Assembly (NCBI RefSeq): GCF_039872745.1 | Contig: NZ_JBDPZD010000001.1 | Location: forward strand, 1,178,001 to 1,242,000 | DNA from: Pelomonas paludis | GTDB lineage: Bacteria; Pseudomonadota; Gammaproteobacteria; Burkholderiales; Burkholderiaceae_C | DNA length: 64,000 bases | Reading direction: 5' to 3' | In this document: positions 1 through 8,196 of the stretch, one piece after another | Position numbering within the stretch: position 1 is the first letter of the stretch | Layout: each line of letters begins with the position of its first letter | Position numbers and translations under genes: made by a program | The notes under the pieces: model-generated | Told to the model about the DNA's origin: nothing | Database searches by the model: none | The model's input: the letters and a program-made list of their open reading frames with translations, nothing else

Positions 1-59
1 CCTTCTCGGCCGACGAGCTGCTGGGTGTGATCTTCAGCAGCTTCTGCATCGGCAAATAG
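1..59 (+). CDS. mnmE: MnmE (TrmE) tRNA modification GTPase, C-terminal tip only
   Basis: The window opens inside a plus-strand reading frame that ends with TAG at 57-59. The 18 visible residues end in IFSSFCIGK, the invariant C-terminus of MnmE. In that protein the Cys of the FCIGK tail is needed for making 5-carboxymethylaminomethyluridine at the tRNA wobble position together with MnmG. Everything upstream of the tail lies outside the window. The tail motif is distinctive enough to name the gene from this fragment. No terminator is obvious directly after it. Confidence 0.9.
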   Translation, partial: FSADELLGVIFSSFCIGK

Positions 60-360
60 CCGCCTCACCGGCCCGGGAGGGTCGAATGAGTCCAATCAAA
101 TACCAATTAAGCCGGATGCGGCCAAGCATGGCCTGCTCATGGCTATCTGTCGCGTTGAAACCGCATTCTTGAGGCTCTTGGGGTAAATACCGCGATCAAG
201 TGGTAGCAAAGTGGACTCATGTTTGGCTATAGTGGCATTGCATTGGTTGCATGCCAATGACCTTTCGGGGGCCAAGCACCTGAGGGGTCTGCAAGTGGTC
301 TCAGGCTGCTTGCGCCGGCTTGCCCATCCCGAATCCCAAATGCCCTCAGAAGGACGACGC
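60..360. other. Intergenic region between mnmE and a TonB receptor gene
   Basis: About 300 bases with no convincing gene. An open frame runs in from position 211 into the receptor gene, but it lacks a start with a ribosome site, and the signal peptide begins only at 361. The region is less GC-rich than its surroundings, as expected of a promoter, and holds the inverted repeats listed at 233-259. Confidence 0.6.
233..259. promoter_or_regulatory. Nested inverted repeats, possible operator for the TonB receptor gene
   Basis: CATTGG at 241-246 and CCAATG at 254-259 form an inverted repeat with a 7-base spacer. TGGCAT at 233-238 and ATGCCA at 251-256 form a second, interleaved one. They lie about 100 bases before the start codon at 361, where a regulator could control the receptor. 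No regulator gene is adjacent, so its identity is unknown. Confidence 0.35.
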
Positions 361-3093
361 ATGAAGGTCAAGCTGTTTTCCCATTCCCTCTCGCCCCTGG
401 CGCAGGCCGTGACGCTGGCGCTGATGGGCGCCCCCGTGGCTGCACTGGCGCAGGCCAACCAGCAACTCGATGCCGTGGTGGTGACCGGCATCCGCGCCTC
501 GCAGGAGAAGTCGCTCGACGTGAAGCGCAAGGCCGAGACGCACGTCGAGGTCATCACCGCTGAAGACGTGGGCAAGATGCCCGACAAGAACATCGCCGAC
601 TCGCTGCAACGCGTGCCCGGCGTGACCATCAGCTCGGCCGGCGCCTCGGAAGGCGGCTTCGACGAGAACGACCGCGTCTCCATGCGCGGCACCAACCCCA
701 GCCTGACGCAGACCCTCATCAACGGCCACGTGGTGGCCTCGGGCGACTGGTTCGTGCTCAACCAGGTGGCCAATGCCGGCCGCAGCGTCAGCTTCACCAT
801 GCTGCCGTCCGAGCTGGTGGGCCAGGTGCTGGTGCGCAAGACCTCGGAGGCCAGCCTCGTCGAGGGCGGGCTCACGGGCTCGGTGGACATCATCACCCGC
901 AAGCCCCTGGACTTCAAAAAGGCGCTGACGGCCGAGGCTTCGGTCGGTGTCGTCTACGCCGACAAGCCCGGCAAGACTGACCCCCAGCTCAGCGCGCTCT
1001 TCAACTGGCGTGACGACAGCAAGACCCTGGGCGTGCTGGTGCAGGCCTTCTCCGAGAAGCGCCACCTGCGCCGCGATGGCGTCGAGGTGCTGGGCTACAA
1101 CCAGATCAAGCCGGGCAGCAAGGTGGCCCTGTCCAACCCCGATCTCTCGGGCGTCTGGTACCCGCGCAGCATCGGCGCGGCGCTCTTTGAGCAGGAGCGC
1201 AAGCGCGAAGGCGGCCTGGTGGAAGTGCAACTGGCCCCGTCGCGCGCCGTGTCGCTGTCGGTCACCGGCTTCACCTCGACCCTGCACGCCAACAACTACA
1301 ACCGCAACTACCTGACCTACGCGCCCTTCTTCCTCGACGAGGGCAATGGCACGGCGCCCGACGCCGGGTACAAAGTCAGCAACAACACCCTGGTCAGCGC
1401 CAAGTTCAGCGACAAGGGCGGCAACTACGGCCTTTACGACATGATCTCCCGCCCCGGGGCCAAGGCGCGCACGCAGTTCGTCAACGTCGAGGGCAAGTTC
1501 AAGGCCTCAGACGCCCTGAGCTTCACCACCAAGCTGGGCACCTCCAGCGGCGTGGGCACCACGCCCTACCAGGACGTGATGGAGCTGCACATGGGCGGCG
1601 GCGCCAGCTGGGCGCTGAACGGCACTGACCAGGCGCCCGACTTCAAGGTCGGCAACAACGCCAGCACCGTGGCCGGCCATGGCCTCGACTGGGTCTGGGG
1701 TGCGCAGAACGTGCGCGTTGACGACAAGGACAAGTGGGCCCAGATCGACGGCGAGTACGCACTGGAGAGCGGCTTCTTCACCGCCCTCAAGTTCGGCCTG
1801 CGCCAGCATCAGCACGACCGCTCCTCGGCCGACGTGATCGCCCAGGGCCCGCAGTGCTCGGACGGCAAGGCCTTCACCTGGGGCGCCACCTGGTGCGCCA
1901 CGCCCGCCACGTCGCCCGACTACGCGGCCGTCAACATGGCGGGCGGTGTCCAGAACTACCCGTCCAACTTCGGCTCCGGCCTGGGCGGCACCTTCCCGCA
2001 AGGCGTCTGGTACTACACGCAGGCGCAGCTGGAGTCCTTCCGCGCCTTCACCAACCGTGAACCGGTCGCGCGCCGCTACTTCGACTGGGAGTACGCGCTG
2101 AAGGAGAAGTCCACCGCAGGCTATGTGCAGGCCCAGTTCCAGTCCGGCGCCCTCAGCGGCAACGCCGGCCTGCGCCTGGTGCGCAGCCAGCAGGACACGA
2201 TGCTCTATGTGCCAGCCCTTGGCGCCAAGGCCGAGGCCTCGTCGGCCTTCGGTGACTACGTCATCCAGCGCACCCCGCGCAGCTTCACCGACGTGCTGCC
2301 CAGCATCAACCTGCGCTACAGCCTGAACAAGGACATGGTCCTGCGCGGCGCCATCACCCGCACGCTGACCCGCCCTGACTACGCCGCCCTGGCCGGCGCC
2401 ACCAGCCTCTCGCCGGCCGCCAAGCCCGGTGACCTCGGCTCCGGCAGCGCGCCCAACCCCGAGCTCAACCCGGTGCGTTCGACCAACTTCGACGTCTCCT
2501 GGGAGTGGTTCCACGCCCCGCGTGCCCTGCTCGGCGTCAGCGCCTTCTACATGGACCTGCGCAGCCTGATCTCGATCGGCCAGATCACCCGGCCCTTCAA
2601 GACCTTCAACCAGGCCAACCCCAACGGCTTCATGGCCGACTACGTGCTCAACGTGCCCGTCAACGGCAGCGGCACCGTCAAGGGCCTGGAGTTCACGGTC
2701 GAGCAGCCGCTGATGGCCAACTTCGGGGTCAACGCCAACTACACCTACACCGACGCCTCTGAAGAGGGCAGCAAGCCCATGCTCGGCGCCTCCAAGAACG
2801 TGATGAACCTGGGTGCCTGGTACGAGGACGACCGCTGGAACGCCCGCGTCAGCTACACCTACCGCTCGGCCTTCTTCAATGGCCTCGACCGCAGCACCGC
2901 CTTCTCGCAAGACGCCGTGGCCTCGGTCAGTGCCTCGTTGGGCTACAAGATCAGCGACAACCTCAGCCTCACGCTGGATGCGCGCAATCTCAACAACCCC
3001 AAGCTCAAGTACTACGCCCTCAACCGCGAGCAGCCGCGCTCCATCTACGAGAACGGCCGCCAGTACTACCTGACCGCACGCATGAAGTTCTGA
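361..3093 (+). CDS. TonB-dependent outer-membrane receptor, Caulobacter/Xanthomonas type
   Basis: A 910-residue outer-membrane receptor, probably for carbohydrate or another large substrate. A signal peptide (about residues 1-29, ending in a run of Ala before QANQQLD) is followed by a TonB-box-like segment (LDAVVVTGIR) and a plug domain. The plug contains IADSLQRVPGVTI and MRGTNPSLTQTLINGH, hallmarks of this receptor type, and the rest is a long beta-barrel ending in the aromatic-terminated strand YYLTARMKF. The ATG at 361 is chosen because AAGGA lies 6 bases upstream and the signal peptide starts there. The gene stands alone, with no halogenase or hydrolase next to it, so the substrate cannot be inferred. 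A strong hairpin follows the stop. Confidence 0.93.
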   Translation: MKVKLFSHSLSPLAQAVTLALMGAPVAALAQANQQLDAVVVTGIRASQEKSLDVKRKAETHVEVITAEDVGKMPDKNIADSLQRVPGVTISSAGASEGGFDENDRVSMRGTNPSLTQTLINGHVVASGDWFVLNQVANAGRSVSFTMLPSELVGQVLVRKTSEASLVEGGLTGSVDIITRKPLDFKKALTAEASVGVVYADKPGKTDPQLSALFNWRDDSKTLGVLVQAFSEKRHLRRDGVEVLGYNQIKPGSKVALSNPDLSGVWYPRSIGAALFEQERKREGGLVEVQLAPSRAVSLSVTGFTSTLHANNYNRNYLTYAPFFLDEGNGTAPDAGYKVSNNTLVSAKFSDKGGNYGLYDMISRPGAKARTQFVNVEGKFKASDALSFTTKLGTSSGVGTTPYQDVMELHMGGGASWALNGTDQAPDFKVGNNASTVAGHGLDWVWGAQNVRVDDKDKWAQIDGEYALESGFFTALKFGLRQHQHDRSSADVIAQGPQCSDGKAFTWGATWCATPATSPDYAAVNMAGGVQNYPSNFGSGLGGTFPQGVWYYTQAQLESFRAFTNREPVARRYFDWEYALKEKSTAGYVQAQFQSGALSGNAGLRLVRSQQDTMLYVPALGAKAEASSAFGDYVIQRTPRSFTDVLPSINLRYSLNKDMVLRGAITRTLTRPDYAALAGATSLSPAAKPGDLGSGSAPNPELNPVRSTNFDVSWEWFHAPRALLGVSAFYMDLRSLISIGQITRPFKTFNQANPNGFMADYVLNVPVNGSGTVKGLEFTVEQPLMANFGVNANYTYTDASEEGSKPMLGASKNVMNLGAWYEDDRWNARVSYTYRSAFFNGLDRSTAFSQDAVASVSASLGYKISDNLSLTLDARNLNNPKLKYYALNREQPRSIYENGRQYYLTARMKF

Positions 3094-3120
3094 TCTTCAC
3101 CGGGGGGTGGAGGAAGTTGA

Positions 3121-3143
3121 AAGGGCCGGTACGACCGGCCCTT
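3121..3143. terminator. Bidirectional hairpin terminator
   Basis: AAGGGCCGGT and ACCGGCCCTT form a perfect 10-bp stem around a 3-base loop. The stem is followed by a T-containing stretch on the plus strand and preceded by AAACGAAAG on the other. It lies between two convergent genes, ending at 3093 and 3152, and probably serves both. Confidence 0.8.
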
Positions 3144-3151
3144 CTTTCGTT

Positions 3152-3940
3152 TCAGCGGCGCAGCCGCCTGGAAGCGATCACGCCCAGACCGGTAGCAAAG
3201 AGCAGCCATTGCTCGGGCTCGGGCACGGGGGCAGTGGTGTCTAGTTGGATGTAGGTGCCGGCTGCAACGTAGCGTTGAGCGGCGCTTGCTGTGGTGTTGT
3301 CCCAGGCAAGCGTCAGGGACCCGGGCAGGAAGGTGTCAACCCAACCTGACTGACGCGCTACCCAGGCGCTTGAGTAATCGACTGATCCAGGTTCTAGGCA
3401 CGGGTTTGCGCCCTCTGCTGGGGCCGAGCAGAACTGGAGAGTGGCACTGGCGAACCCGCCAATACCGACGTTAGTCAAAGCCACCGTGCCCACCGTTGCG
3501 GACAGCTGCAATCGTGTGTGCGGGCTGAGCGTGACAACGCCATCCAGCGATGAACCTCCAAACACGCTCCCACCAGCAGTCGACATGCCTTCCGCGCGGA
3601 AAGTCGGCCCAGCACCTGACGTGAACAAGTCGCCCGAAGAAATCGATACCGCCAATTGGGTGGACGGCCAGTCGCTTGCGGCGACATCGCTCAACGAACC
3701 GCCCAAGGGCGCGCTGCCGCCAACGATGCTGTTGCCCGGCAAGACAAGCGGGGTCGCCATCGCAAAGTAGCCGAGCGGCTTGTCGCTCGCCCAAGTCAGG
3801 CTCGGGCTGATCCCGTCGCTTGGGTCCAGGTCGATCAGCTCGAAGTGAAGCTGCTTCAGTTCAGCGACCGCTGTCGCCACCTGTGCGCTGGCGCTGCCGA
3901 CCAAAGCCAAAACTGCAGCACTAATGATGACGGCTCTCAT
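3152..3940 (-). CDS. PEP-CTERM sorting-domain protein
   Basis: A 262-residue exported protein. Residues 1-19 form a signal peptide (MRAVIISAAVLALVGSASA). The C-terminus is a classic PEP-CTERM tail: VPEP, a hydrophobic stretch (LLFATGLGVIA), then the basic end SRRLRR. Such tails are cut by exosortase at the inner membrane and the protein goes to the surface or matrix. The middle has no domain I recognise and is rich in Gly, Ser and Thr. The start at 3940 is supported by GGGAGGGG just upstream; the frame is open further up but lacks a signal there. No exosortase gene is present in the window. Confidence 0.85.
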   Translation of the reverse strand: MRAVIISAAVLALVGSASAQVATAVAELKQLHFELIDLDPSDGISPSLTWASDKPLGYFAMATPLVLPGNSIVGGSAPLGGSLSDVAASDWPSTQLAVSISSGDLFTSGAGPTFRAEGMSTAGGSVFGGSSLDGVVTLSPHTRLQLSATVGTVALTNVGIGGFASATLQFCSAPAEGANPCLEPGSVDYSSAWVARQSGWVDTFLPGSLTLAWDNTTASAAQRYVAAGTYIQLDTTAPVPEPEQWLLFATGLGVIASRRLRR

Positions 3941-4025
3941 GCACCCCTCCCAAAGAGGCGTTAGCGATGCAGCCGACGATAGACAAAGTCGGCGTCGCGC
4001 GCCTCCCAAGTCTTGGGGATATCTT

Positions 4026-4514
4026 TCAGCCGCCGCAGCCCTGGCTGACCTTCAAGCCCTTCAGGAAGCCGCGCCGCACCCCACCAGCCGTGATCGCGAC
4101 GGCCACGCGCCTGGAGTAGCGCTCGGCGCCCGTCAGCTTGCGGATCCAGCCGCGGAAGGGGATCACGCCTTCGGCTGTGCGCTTCAACGCCCCAGCGGCG
4201 GCGTCACCCGCTTCGTCGCCGGCGCGGTCCAGCAGGCCGCGTGCGTCGGGGCTGGGGGTGTCAAGGTCAGGGCCCAGCACCTCGTCGAGCTGCGTCACGG
4301 CGGCCGCCAGTGCCTCGCAACTGCGGTCGGCCGGCAGCGCGTAGGGCTGATGCGCAGCCTGCTGCAGCAACTCGGGGATGTTGGCCTGGACCAGGTTCAG
4401 GTCGGTTAGCGGCGTGGCCACCGCGTTGGCGGTGGTGGTGGCGGCTTTGTCCTGGCCAGTGGTGGAACAACTGGCCAGGGCCAGGGCGGCGAGCAGGGTC
4501 AGGGCGGTACGCAT
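4026..4514 (-). CDS. Putative lipoprotein of unknown function
   Basis: A 162-residue protein with a lipoprotein signal (MRTALTLLAALALASC; lipobox LASC, modified Cys at 16). The mature part begins with a Thr/Ala-rich linker and continues as a probably helical domain (LLQQAAHQPYALPADRSCEA). It ends with a segment rich in Gly and basic residues, RRVAVAITAGGVRRGFLKGL, and the tail QGCGG. I do not recognise the family. The ATG at 4514 is chosen because it is the only start giving a lipoprotein signal, although the ribosome site is weak. It is divergent from the metalloprotease gene at 4752. Confidence 0.7.
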   Translation of the reverse strand: MRTALTLLAALALASCSTTGQDKAATTTANAVATPLTDLNLVQANIPELLQQAAHQPYALPADRSCEALAAAVTQLDEVLGPDLDTPSPDARGLLDRAGDEAGDAAAGALKRTAEGVIPFRGWIRKLTGAERYSRRVAVAITAGGVRRGFLKGLKVSQGCGG

Positions 4515-4691
4515 CGGGTGACCATAGCAGAGGGAGCTGGGCTTGCGGCCCCACCCTTGGCCGAGTGCCCGTACGCTGCTCCATCCCACCGGAATTTTGA
4601 GTGTCGACGGGCTTTACAGCGGCAAGGCTGGCCCCGGGGCATCGTCAACATAAAGTCAATGGTGACAGGCGCTTGGCCTCACAAGCAGCAT

Positions 4692-4707
4692 CGGCGCGAA
4701 TCCTGCT
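4692..4707 (+). promoter_or_regulatory. Sigma-54-like (-24/-12) promoter before the metalloprotease gene
   Basis: CGGCGCGAATCCTGCT matches the pattern TGGCAC-R-N4-TTGCW at 13 of 16 positions and keeps the two essential elements, GG and GC, 10 bases apart. Transcription would start near 4718, leaving about 34 bases of leader before the GTG start at 4752. It is weaker than the one at 28070 but also precedes a PEP-CTERM gene. Confidence 0.45.
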
Positions 4708-4751
4708 TGCTGGGTCCCACCGAACCAACCAATCAACCAACGGGAGTCCTT

Positions 4752-5927
4752 GTGAATCTTCGTACCACCAAGATGGGCCTCGCCGCCGCCGCCGCGGCCC
4801 TGGCCTTGAGCGCACTGCCGGCGACCGCCGGCGTGGTCATCAACTTGATTGACAAGGGTGGCGTGACAGGCTCCGAGGCCGAGCTGGGCTTCAGGATCGC
4901 TGCCAACTATTGGGAACGTGTGCTGACGAATGACGCCGTCATCAACTTCAACGTGAGCTACGCCGGCTTGGGCCCCGGCATCCTGGGCAGCACGGGCAGC
5001 ACCTTGGCAGAGTTTGTCCCGATCAGCGGCTTTTACTCCGCGCTGAATGCCAATGGCCAGAAGAGCGCCATCGACATGTCCGCCGTTGCCAACCTGTCGC
5101 CCCTGGATGGGAGTGGCAGCGTCAACGTCGTGGTGCCGGCGTACGCCAATCCGGGGAACCAAACCGGTATTGCCGCCAGCGGCGCACGTGTCGCGCCCAG
5201 CAACAAGGCCATCAGCCAGACCATTGCCTTGTCCTCAGCCAACGTCAAGGCGCTTGTCGGCGGGAACTTCAATGCCAATCAGATTGACGGCAATATCACG
5301 TTCTCGAGCGACTTTGCCTTCGACTTTGATCCCAGCAATGGCATCACCGCCGGCAAGTACGACTTCATCGGCGTGGCCATTCACGAGATGGGGCATGCGC
5401 TGGGCTTCCTCAGTGGCGCACAGGACTTTGACTACTCGGTCGGTGGCGGCTTTGCGACCGACAACTACTGGTGGGGCTATGGCATGGACATGTTCCGCTA
5501 CAGCGCGCCGGGCACGCTGGACTGGAACTTCAATACCGACAGCTACTTCTCCCTGGACGGCGGTGCCACGGCTTTCGCCAATGGGCATTTCTCGACCGGC
5601 GAGGTGAATGGCGACGGTTGGCAGGCTTCACACTGGAAGAGCCCCGGCAACTGCGGCGACTTCCTGGGGATCATGAATCCCTACATCTGCAACGGCAAGG
5701 TCGACTCTGTGGAGGCCCTGGACCTGGCCGCCCTCGATGCCATCGGCTGGAACGTCTCCTTCGACGTGAGCGCGAATCAGCAGTACGCCGCCAGCACGGC
5801 CGAGATCTACCGTGAGTTCATGGCCGCCAATGCGCGTGTGCCGGAGCCCTTCAGCTTGGCCCTGGTCTTGACTGGCTTGGGTGTTGCCGGGGGTGTGACG
5901 CGCCGCCGCGCACGCCGTGCGGCCTGA
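4752..5927 (+). CDS. PEP-CTERM NF038122-like zinc metalloprotease
   Basis: A 391-residue secreted protease. A signal peptide (about residues 1-28, ending LPATAG) is followed by a catalytic domain with the zinc motif HEMGHALGF near residue 213. The motif fits HExxHxxG, but the third metzincin ligand position (His or Asp, three residues after the Gly) is Ser here. The C-terminus is a PEP-CTERM tail: VPEP, a hydrophobic stretch, then RRRARRAA. The start is GTG at 4752, with GGGAG a few bases upstream and the signal peptide directly after it. The context fits an exosortase-sorted matrix or surface protease under sigma-54-type control. The family assignment rests on memory of metalloproteases with the same architecture. 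Confidence 0.82.
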   Translation: MNLRTTKMGLAAAAAALALSALPATAGVVINLIDKGGVTGSEAELGFRIAANYWERVLTNDAVINFNVSYAGLGPGILGSTGSTLAEFVPISGFYSALNANGQKSAIDMSAVANLSPLDGSGSVNVVVPAYANPGNQTGIAASGARVAPSNKAISQTIALSSANVKALVGGNFNANQIDGNITFSSDFAFDFDPSNGITAGKYDFIGVAIHEMGHALGFLSGAQDFDYSVGGGFATDNYWWGYGMDMFRYSAPGTLDWNFNTDSYFSLDGGATAFANGHFSTGEVNGDGWQASHWKSPGNCGDFLGIMNPYICNGKVDSVEALDLAALDAIGWNVSFDVSANQQYAASTAEIYREFMAANARVPEPFSLALVLTGLGVAGGVTRRRARRAA

Positions 5928-5965
5928 CGCACAAGCCGCCAACCGCACACTGAGTTGACGGTCCG

Positions 5966-5988
5966 AAGGGGTGCCATGGGCACCCCTT
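5966..5988. terminator. Bidirectional hairpin terminator
   Basis: AAGGGGTGCC and GGCACCCCTT form a perfect 10-bp stem with an ATG loop. It lies between the convergent metalloprotease gene (ends 5927) and pobA (ends 5996) and is followed by a pyrimidine-rich stretch on the plus strand. Confidence 0.75.
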
Positions 5989-5995
5989 CTCCGTT

Positions 5996-7165
5996 TCAGA
6001 ACGGCAACCCGACGTAGTTCTCCGCCAGCGAGTGCTGCGCGGCCGTGCTGGAGAACAGGTAGTCCAGCTCCACCTGCTGCAGCTTCTTGTCGTAGTCCGA
6101 GGTGCCCGGGAAGGTGTGCAGGATCGAGGTCATCCACCACGAGAAGCGCTGGGCCTTCCAGACCCGCGCCAGGGCCTTGGCTGAGTAGCCATCCAGCCCC
6201 GAGTCGTCGCCGCGCTGGTAGTGGGCCAGCATGGCGTGATAGAGGTAGTAGATGTCGGAGGCGGCGCTGTTGAGGCCGCGTGCGCCGGTGGGCGGCACGA
6301 TGTGGGCGGCGTCGCCGGCCAGGAAGAGGCGGCCATGGCGCATGGGCTCGGCCACGAAGGAGCGCAACGGCGCGATGGACTTCTCGATGCTGGGCCCGGT
6401 GATCATGCGTTCGGCCACTTCAGCCGGCAGGCGGCGCTTGAGCTCGGCCCAGAAGGCCTCGTCGCTCCAGTCCTCAACCTTGTCGGTCAGTGGCACCTGG
6501 ATGTAGTAGCGCGACAGCACCTGCGAGCGCAGTGAGCACAGCGCAAAGCCGCGCTCGTTATTTGAGTAGATGAGCTCGGGCGACACGGGCTTGGTGCGCG
6601 ACAGCACGCCCAGCCAGCCAAAGGGGTAGACCTTCTCGACCTCGCGCAGCACGTCCTTGGGGATGCAGCGGCGGCTCACGCCGTGGAAGCCGTCGGCCCC
6701 GATCACGTACTCGCAGTCGATGCGCTCGTCCACGCCGTTGTGCCTGAAGGTCACGTAGGGCTTGTCGGTCGTCAGGTCGTGCGGCTGCACGTCCTCGGCC
6801 TGGTGGATGACGATGCCCTTCATCCGGTCGCGCGCCTCGTAGAGGTCACGCGTCAGTTCGGTCTGGCCGTAGACCATCACCGAGTTGCCGGTGTGGGCGT
6901 GCAGGTCCACGCGCTGCATCTGTTCGCCTCGCGCGACGAAGAAGCCCTCGTGGATCTCACCCTCGCGGTCCATGCGCTCGCCGCACTCGGCCTCGCGCAT
7001 CAATTTGGCAAAACCGTGCTCCAACACCCCGGCCCGGATGCGTGAAAGCACGTAGTCGCGGGTCTGCCGCTCCAGCACCACGGTCTCGATGCCCTTGAGG
7101 TGCAGCAGCTGGGACAGCATCAGCCCCGATGGGCCACCGCCAATGATGCAAACCTGAGTCTTCAT
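5996..7165 (-). CDS. pobA: 4-hydroxybenzoate 3-monooxygenase
   Basis: A 389-residue FAD-dependent aromatic hydroxylase that converts 4-hydroxybenzoate to protocatechuate with NADPH and O2, feeding the beta-ketoadipate pathway. The N-terminus carries the FAD-binding GGGPSGL (residues 9-15). The NAD(P)H/FAD motif appears as VIGADGFHGVSR near residue 160 and the FAD-ribityl motif as LFLAGDAAHIVPPTGA near residue 285. Length and motifs match PobA of pseudomonads (about 390 residues). CAGGAGTC just before the ATG supplies the ribosome site. The divergent AraC-type gene at 7300 is the expected regulator. No other catabolic gene is adjacent. Confidence 0.95.
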   Translation of the reverse strand: MKTQVCIIGGGPSGLMLSQLLHLKGIETVVLERQTRDYVLSRIRAGVLEHGFAKLMREAECGERMDREGEIHEGFFVARGEQMQRVDLHAHTGNSVMVYGQTELTRDLYEARDRMKGIVIHQAEDVQPHDLTTDKPYVTFRHNGVDERIDCEYVIGADGFHGVSRRCIPKDVLREVEKVYPFGWLGVLSRTKPVSPELIYSNNERGFALCSLRSQVLSRYYIQVPLTDKVEDWSDEAFWAELKRRLPAEVAERMITGPSIEKSIAPLRSFVAEPMRHGRLFLAGDAAHIVPPTGARGLNSAASDIYYLYHAMLAHYQRGDDSGLDGYSAKALARVWKAQRFSWWMTSILHTFPGTSDYDKKLQQVELDYLFSSTAAQHSLAENYVGLPF

Positions 7166-7299
7166 GCAGGAGTCTCCTTGTTGTCGTATCGGTCTCGTCG
7201 CGCCGCAACGAAGGGCCGGCCGCGATAAAGGGGCGAACTTAAGGCCAGGTTGCGCCTGCCGGAAGCGACGGAACGCGCCAACATTTGTACGATTCGTGC

Positions 7300-8175
7300 A
7301 TGCTCAAGGCAAACCCTCATATCTCCAGCTGGAGCCTGTTCGGCGAATCCAGCGAGCTGCCCGACGTGCTGCACTGCGAGACCATCGCCGCCCGCTCGGT
7401 GCAGTACGACTGGGAGCTGGCCCCGCACCGCCATGCGCGCCTGCATCAGGTGCTGCTGGTGCAGCGCGGGCGCGGCGAGGCCCAGCTGGAGGGCCAACTG
7501 CGTGCGCTGCCGCCCATGAGCCTGGTCAATGTGCCCAGCAGCGTGGTGCATGCCTTTCGCTTCGAGCGGGGCACGCAGGGCTGGGTCACCACCTTGCCCG
7601 ACGTGATGCTCGATGCCCTCGCGCCCGGCCATGGCGGCGAGGTGCGTGGTGCGCTGGCGCAGGCGGCCGTGGTGCCGGCCCCGGCGCCGCTGGCGGGCTT
7701 GGTGGCGCAGCTGATGAGCGAGTTCGAGGGCCGCGCGCCCGCACGGGCGCTGGTGCTGCGCGGGCTCGGGGCCACGCTGGTGGGCTACACCGCACGCCTG
7801 CTGGCCGAGCACGCCGATGCGGCGGTGGACCGTGCCGCGCCGCCGCCACTGCTGGCGCGCTTCCAGGCCTTGCTCGACGAGCAACTGACGGCGCGCTGGT
7901 CGGTGGCTGATTACGCGCGGGCGCTGGCCGTCACGCCCGGGCACCTCAGCCGCCTCACGCGTGATGCGACGGGCCAGCCGGCCTCCAAGCTGATCGACGA
8001 GCACCTGGTGCGCGAGGCGCGCCGCCAACTGGCCTACACCCAGGCGCCCGTGGGTGCCGTGGCCGAGGCGCTGGGCTTTGCCGACACCGCCCACTTCAGC
8101 CGCGTGTTTGCGCGCGCCACCGGCATGTCGCCGCGCGCCTTCAGGCAGGGGCTGGGAGCGCAGGGTGGGCGCTGA
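7300..8175 (+). CDS. AraC-family transcriptional regulator, probable PobR-type activator of pobA
   Basis: A 291-residue regulator. The N-terminal cupin-like sensing half contains APHRHARLHQVLLVQRG (about residues 42-58) and NVPSSVVHAFRF. The C-terminal AraC DNA-binding half (about residues 195-288) contains two helix-turn-helix units: YARALAVTPGHLSRLTRDAT, and VAEALGFADTAHFSRVFARA followed by TGMSPRAFRQ. It lies back to back with pobA, 134 bases apart, so it most likely activates pobA in response to 4-hydroxybenzoate, as AraC-type PobR does elsewhere. The ATG at 7300 is preferred over an upstream TTG at 7285, although neither has a clear ribosome site. Confidence 0.88.
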   Translation: MLKANPHISSWSLFGESSELPDVLHCETIAARSVQYDWELAPHRHARLHQVLLVQRGRGEAQLEGQLRALPPMSLVNVPSSVVHAFRFERGTQGWVTTLPDVMLDALAPGHGGEVRGALAQAAVVPAPAPLAGLVAQLMSEFEGRAPARALVLRGLGATLVGYTARLLAEHADAAVDRAAPPPLLARFQALLDEQLTARWSVADYARALAVTPGHLSRLTRDATGQPASKLIDEHLVREARRQLAYTQAPVGAVAEALGFADTAHFSRVFARATGMSPRAFRQGLGAQGGR

Positions 8176-8196
8176 CGCAGGGCGCTCCGCGCATCG

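Noticed and set aside
211..360. Upstream extension of the first TonB receptor to 211.
   Set aside because: The extension has no signal peptide, while a good ribosome site and a signal peptide begin at 361.
3941..4025. A sigma-54 promoter before the PEP-CTERM gene at 3152-3940.
   Set aside because: No GG-N10-GC arrangement with the right spacing was found.
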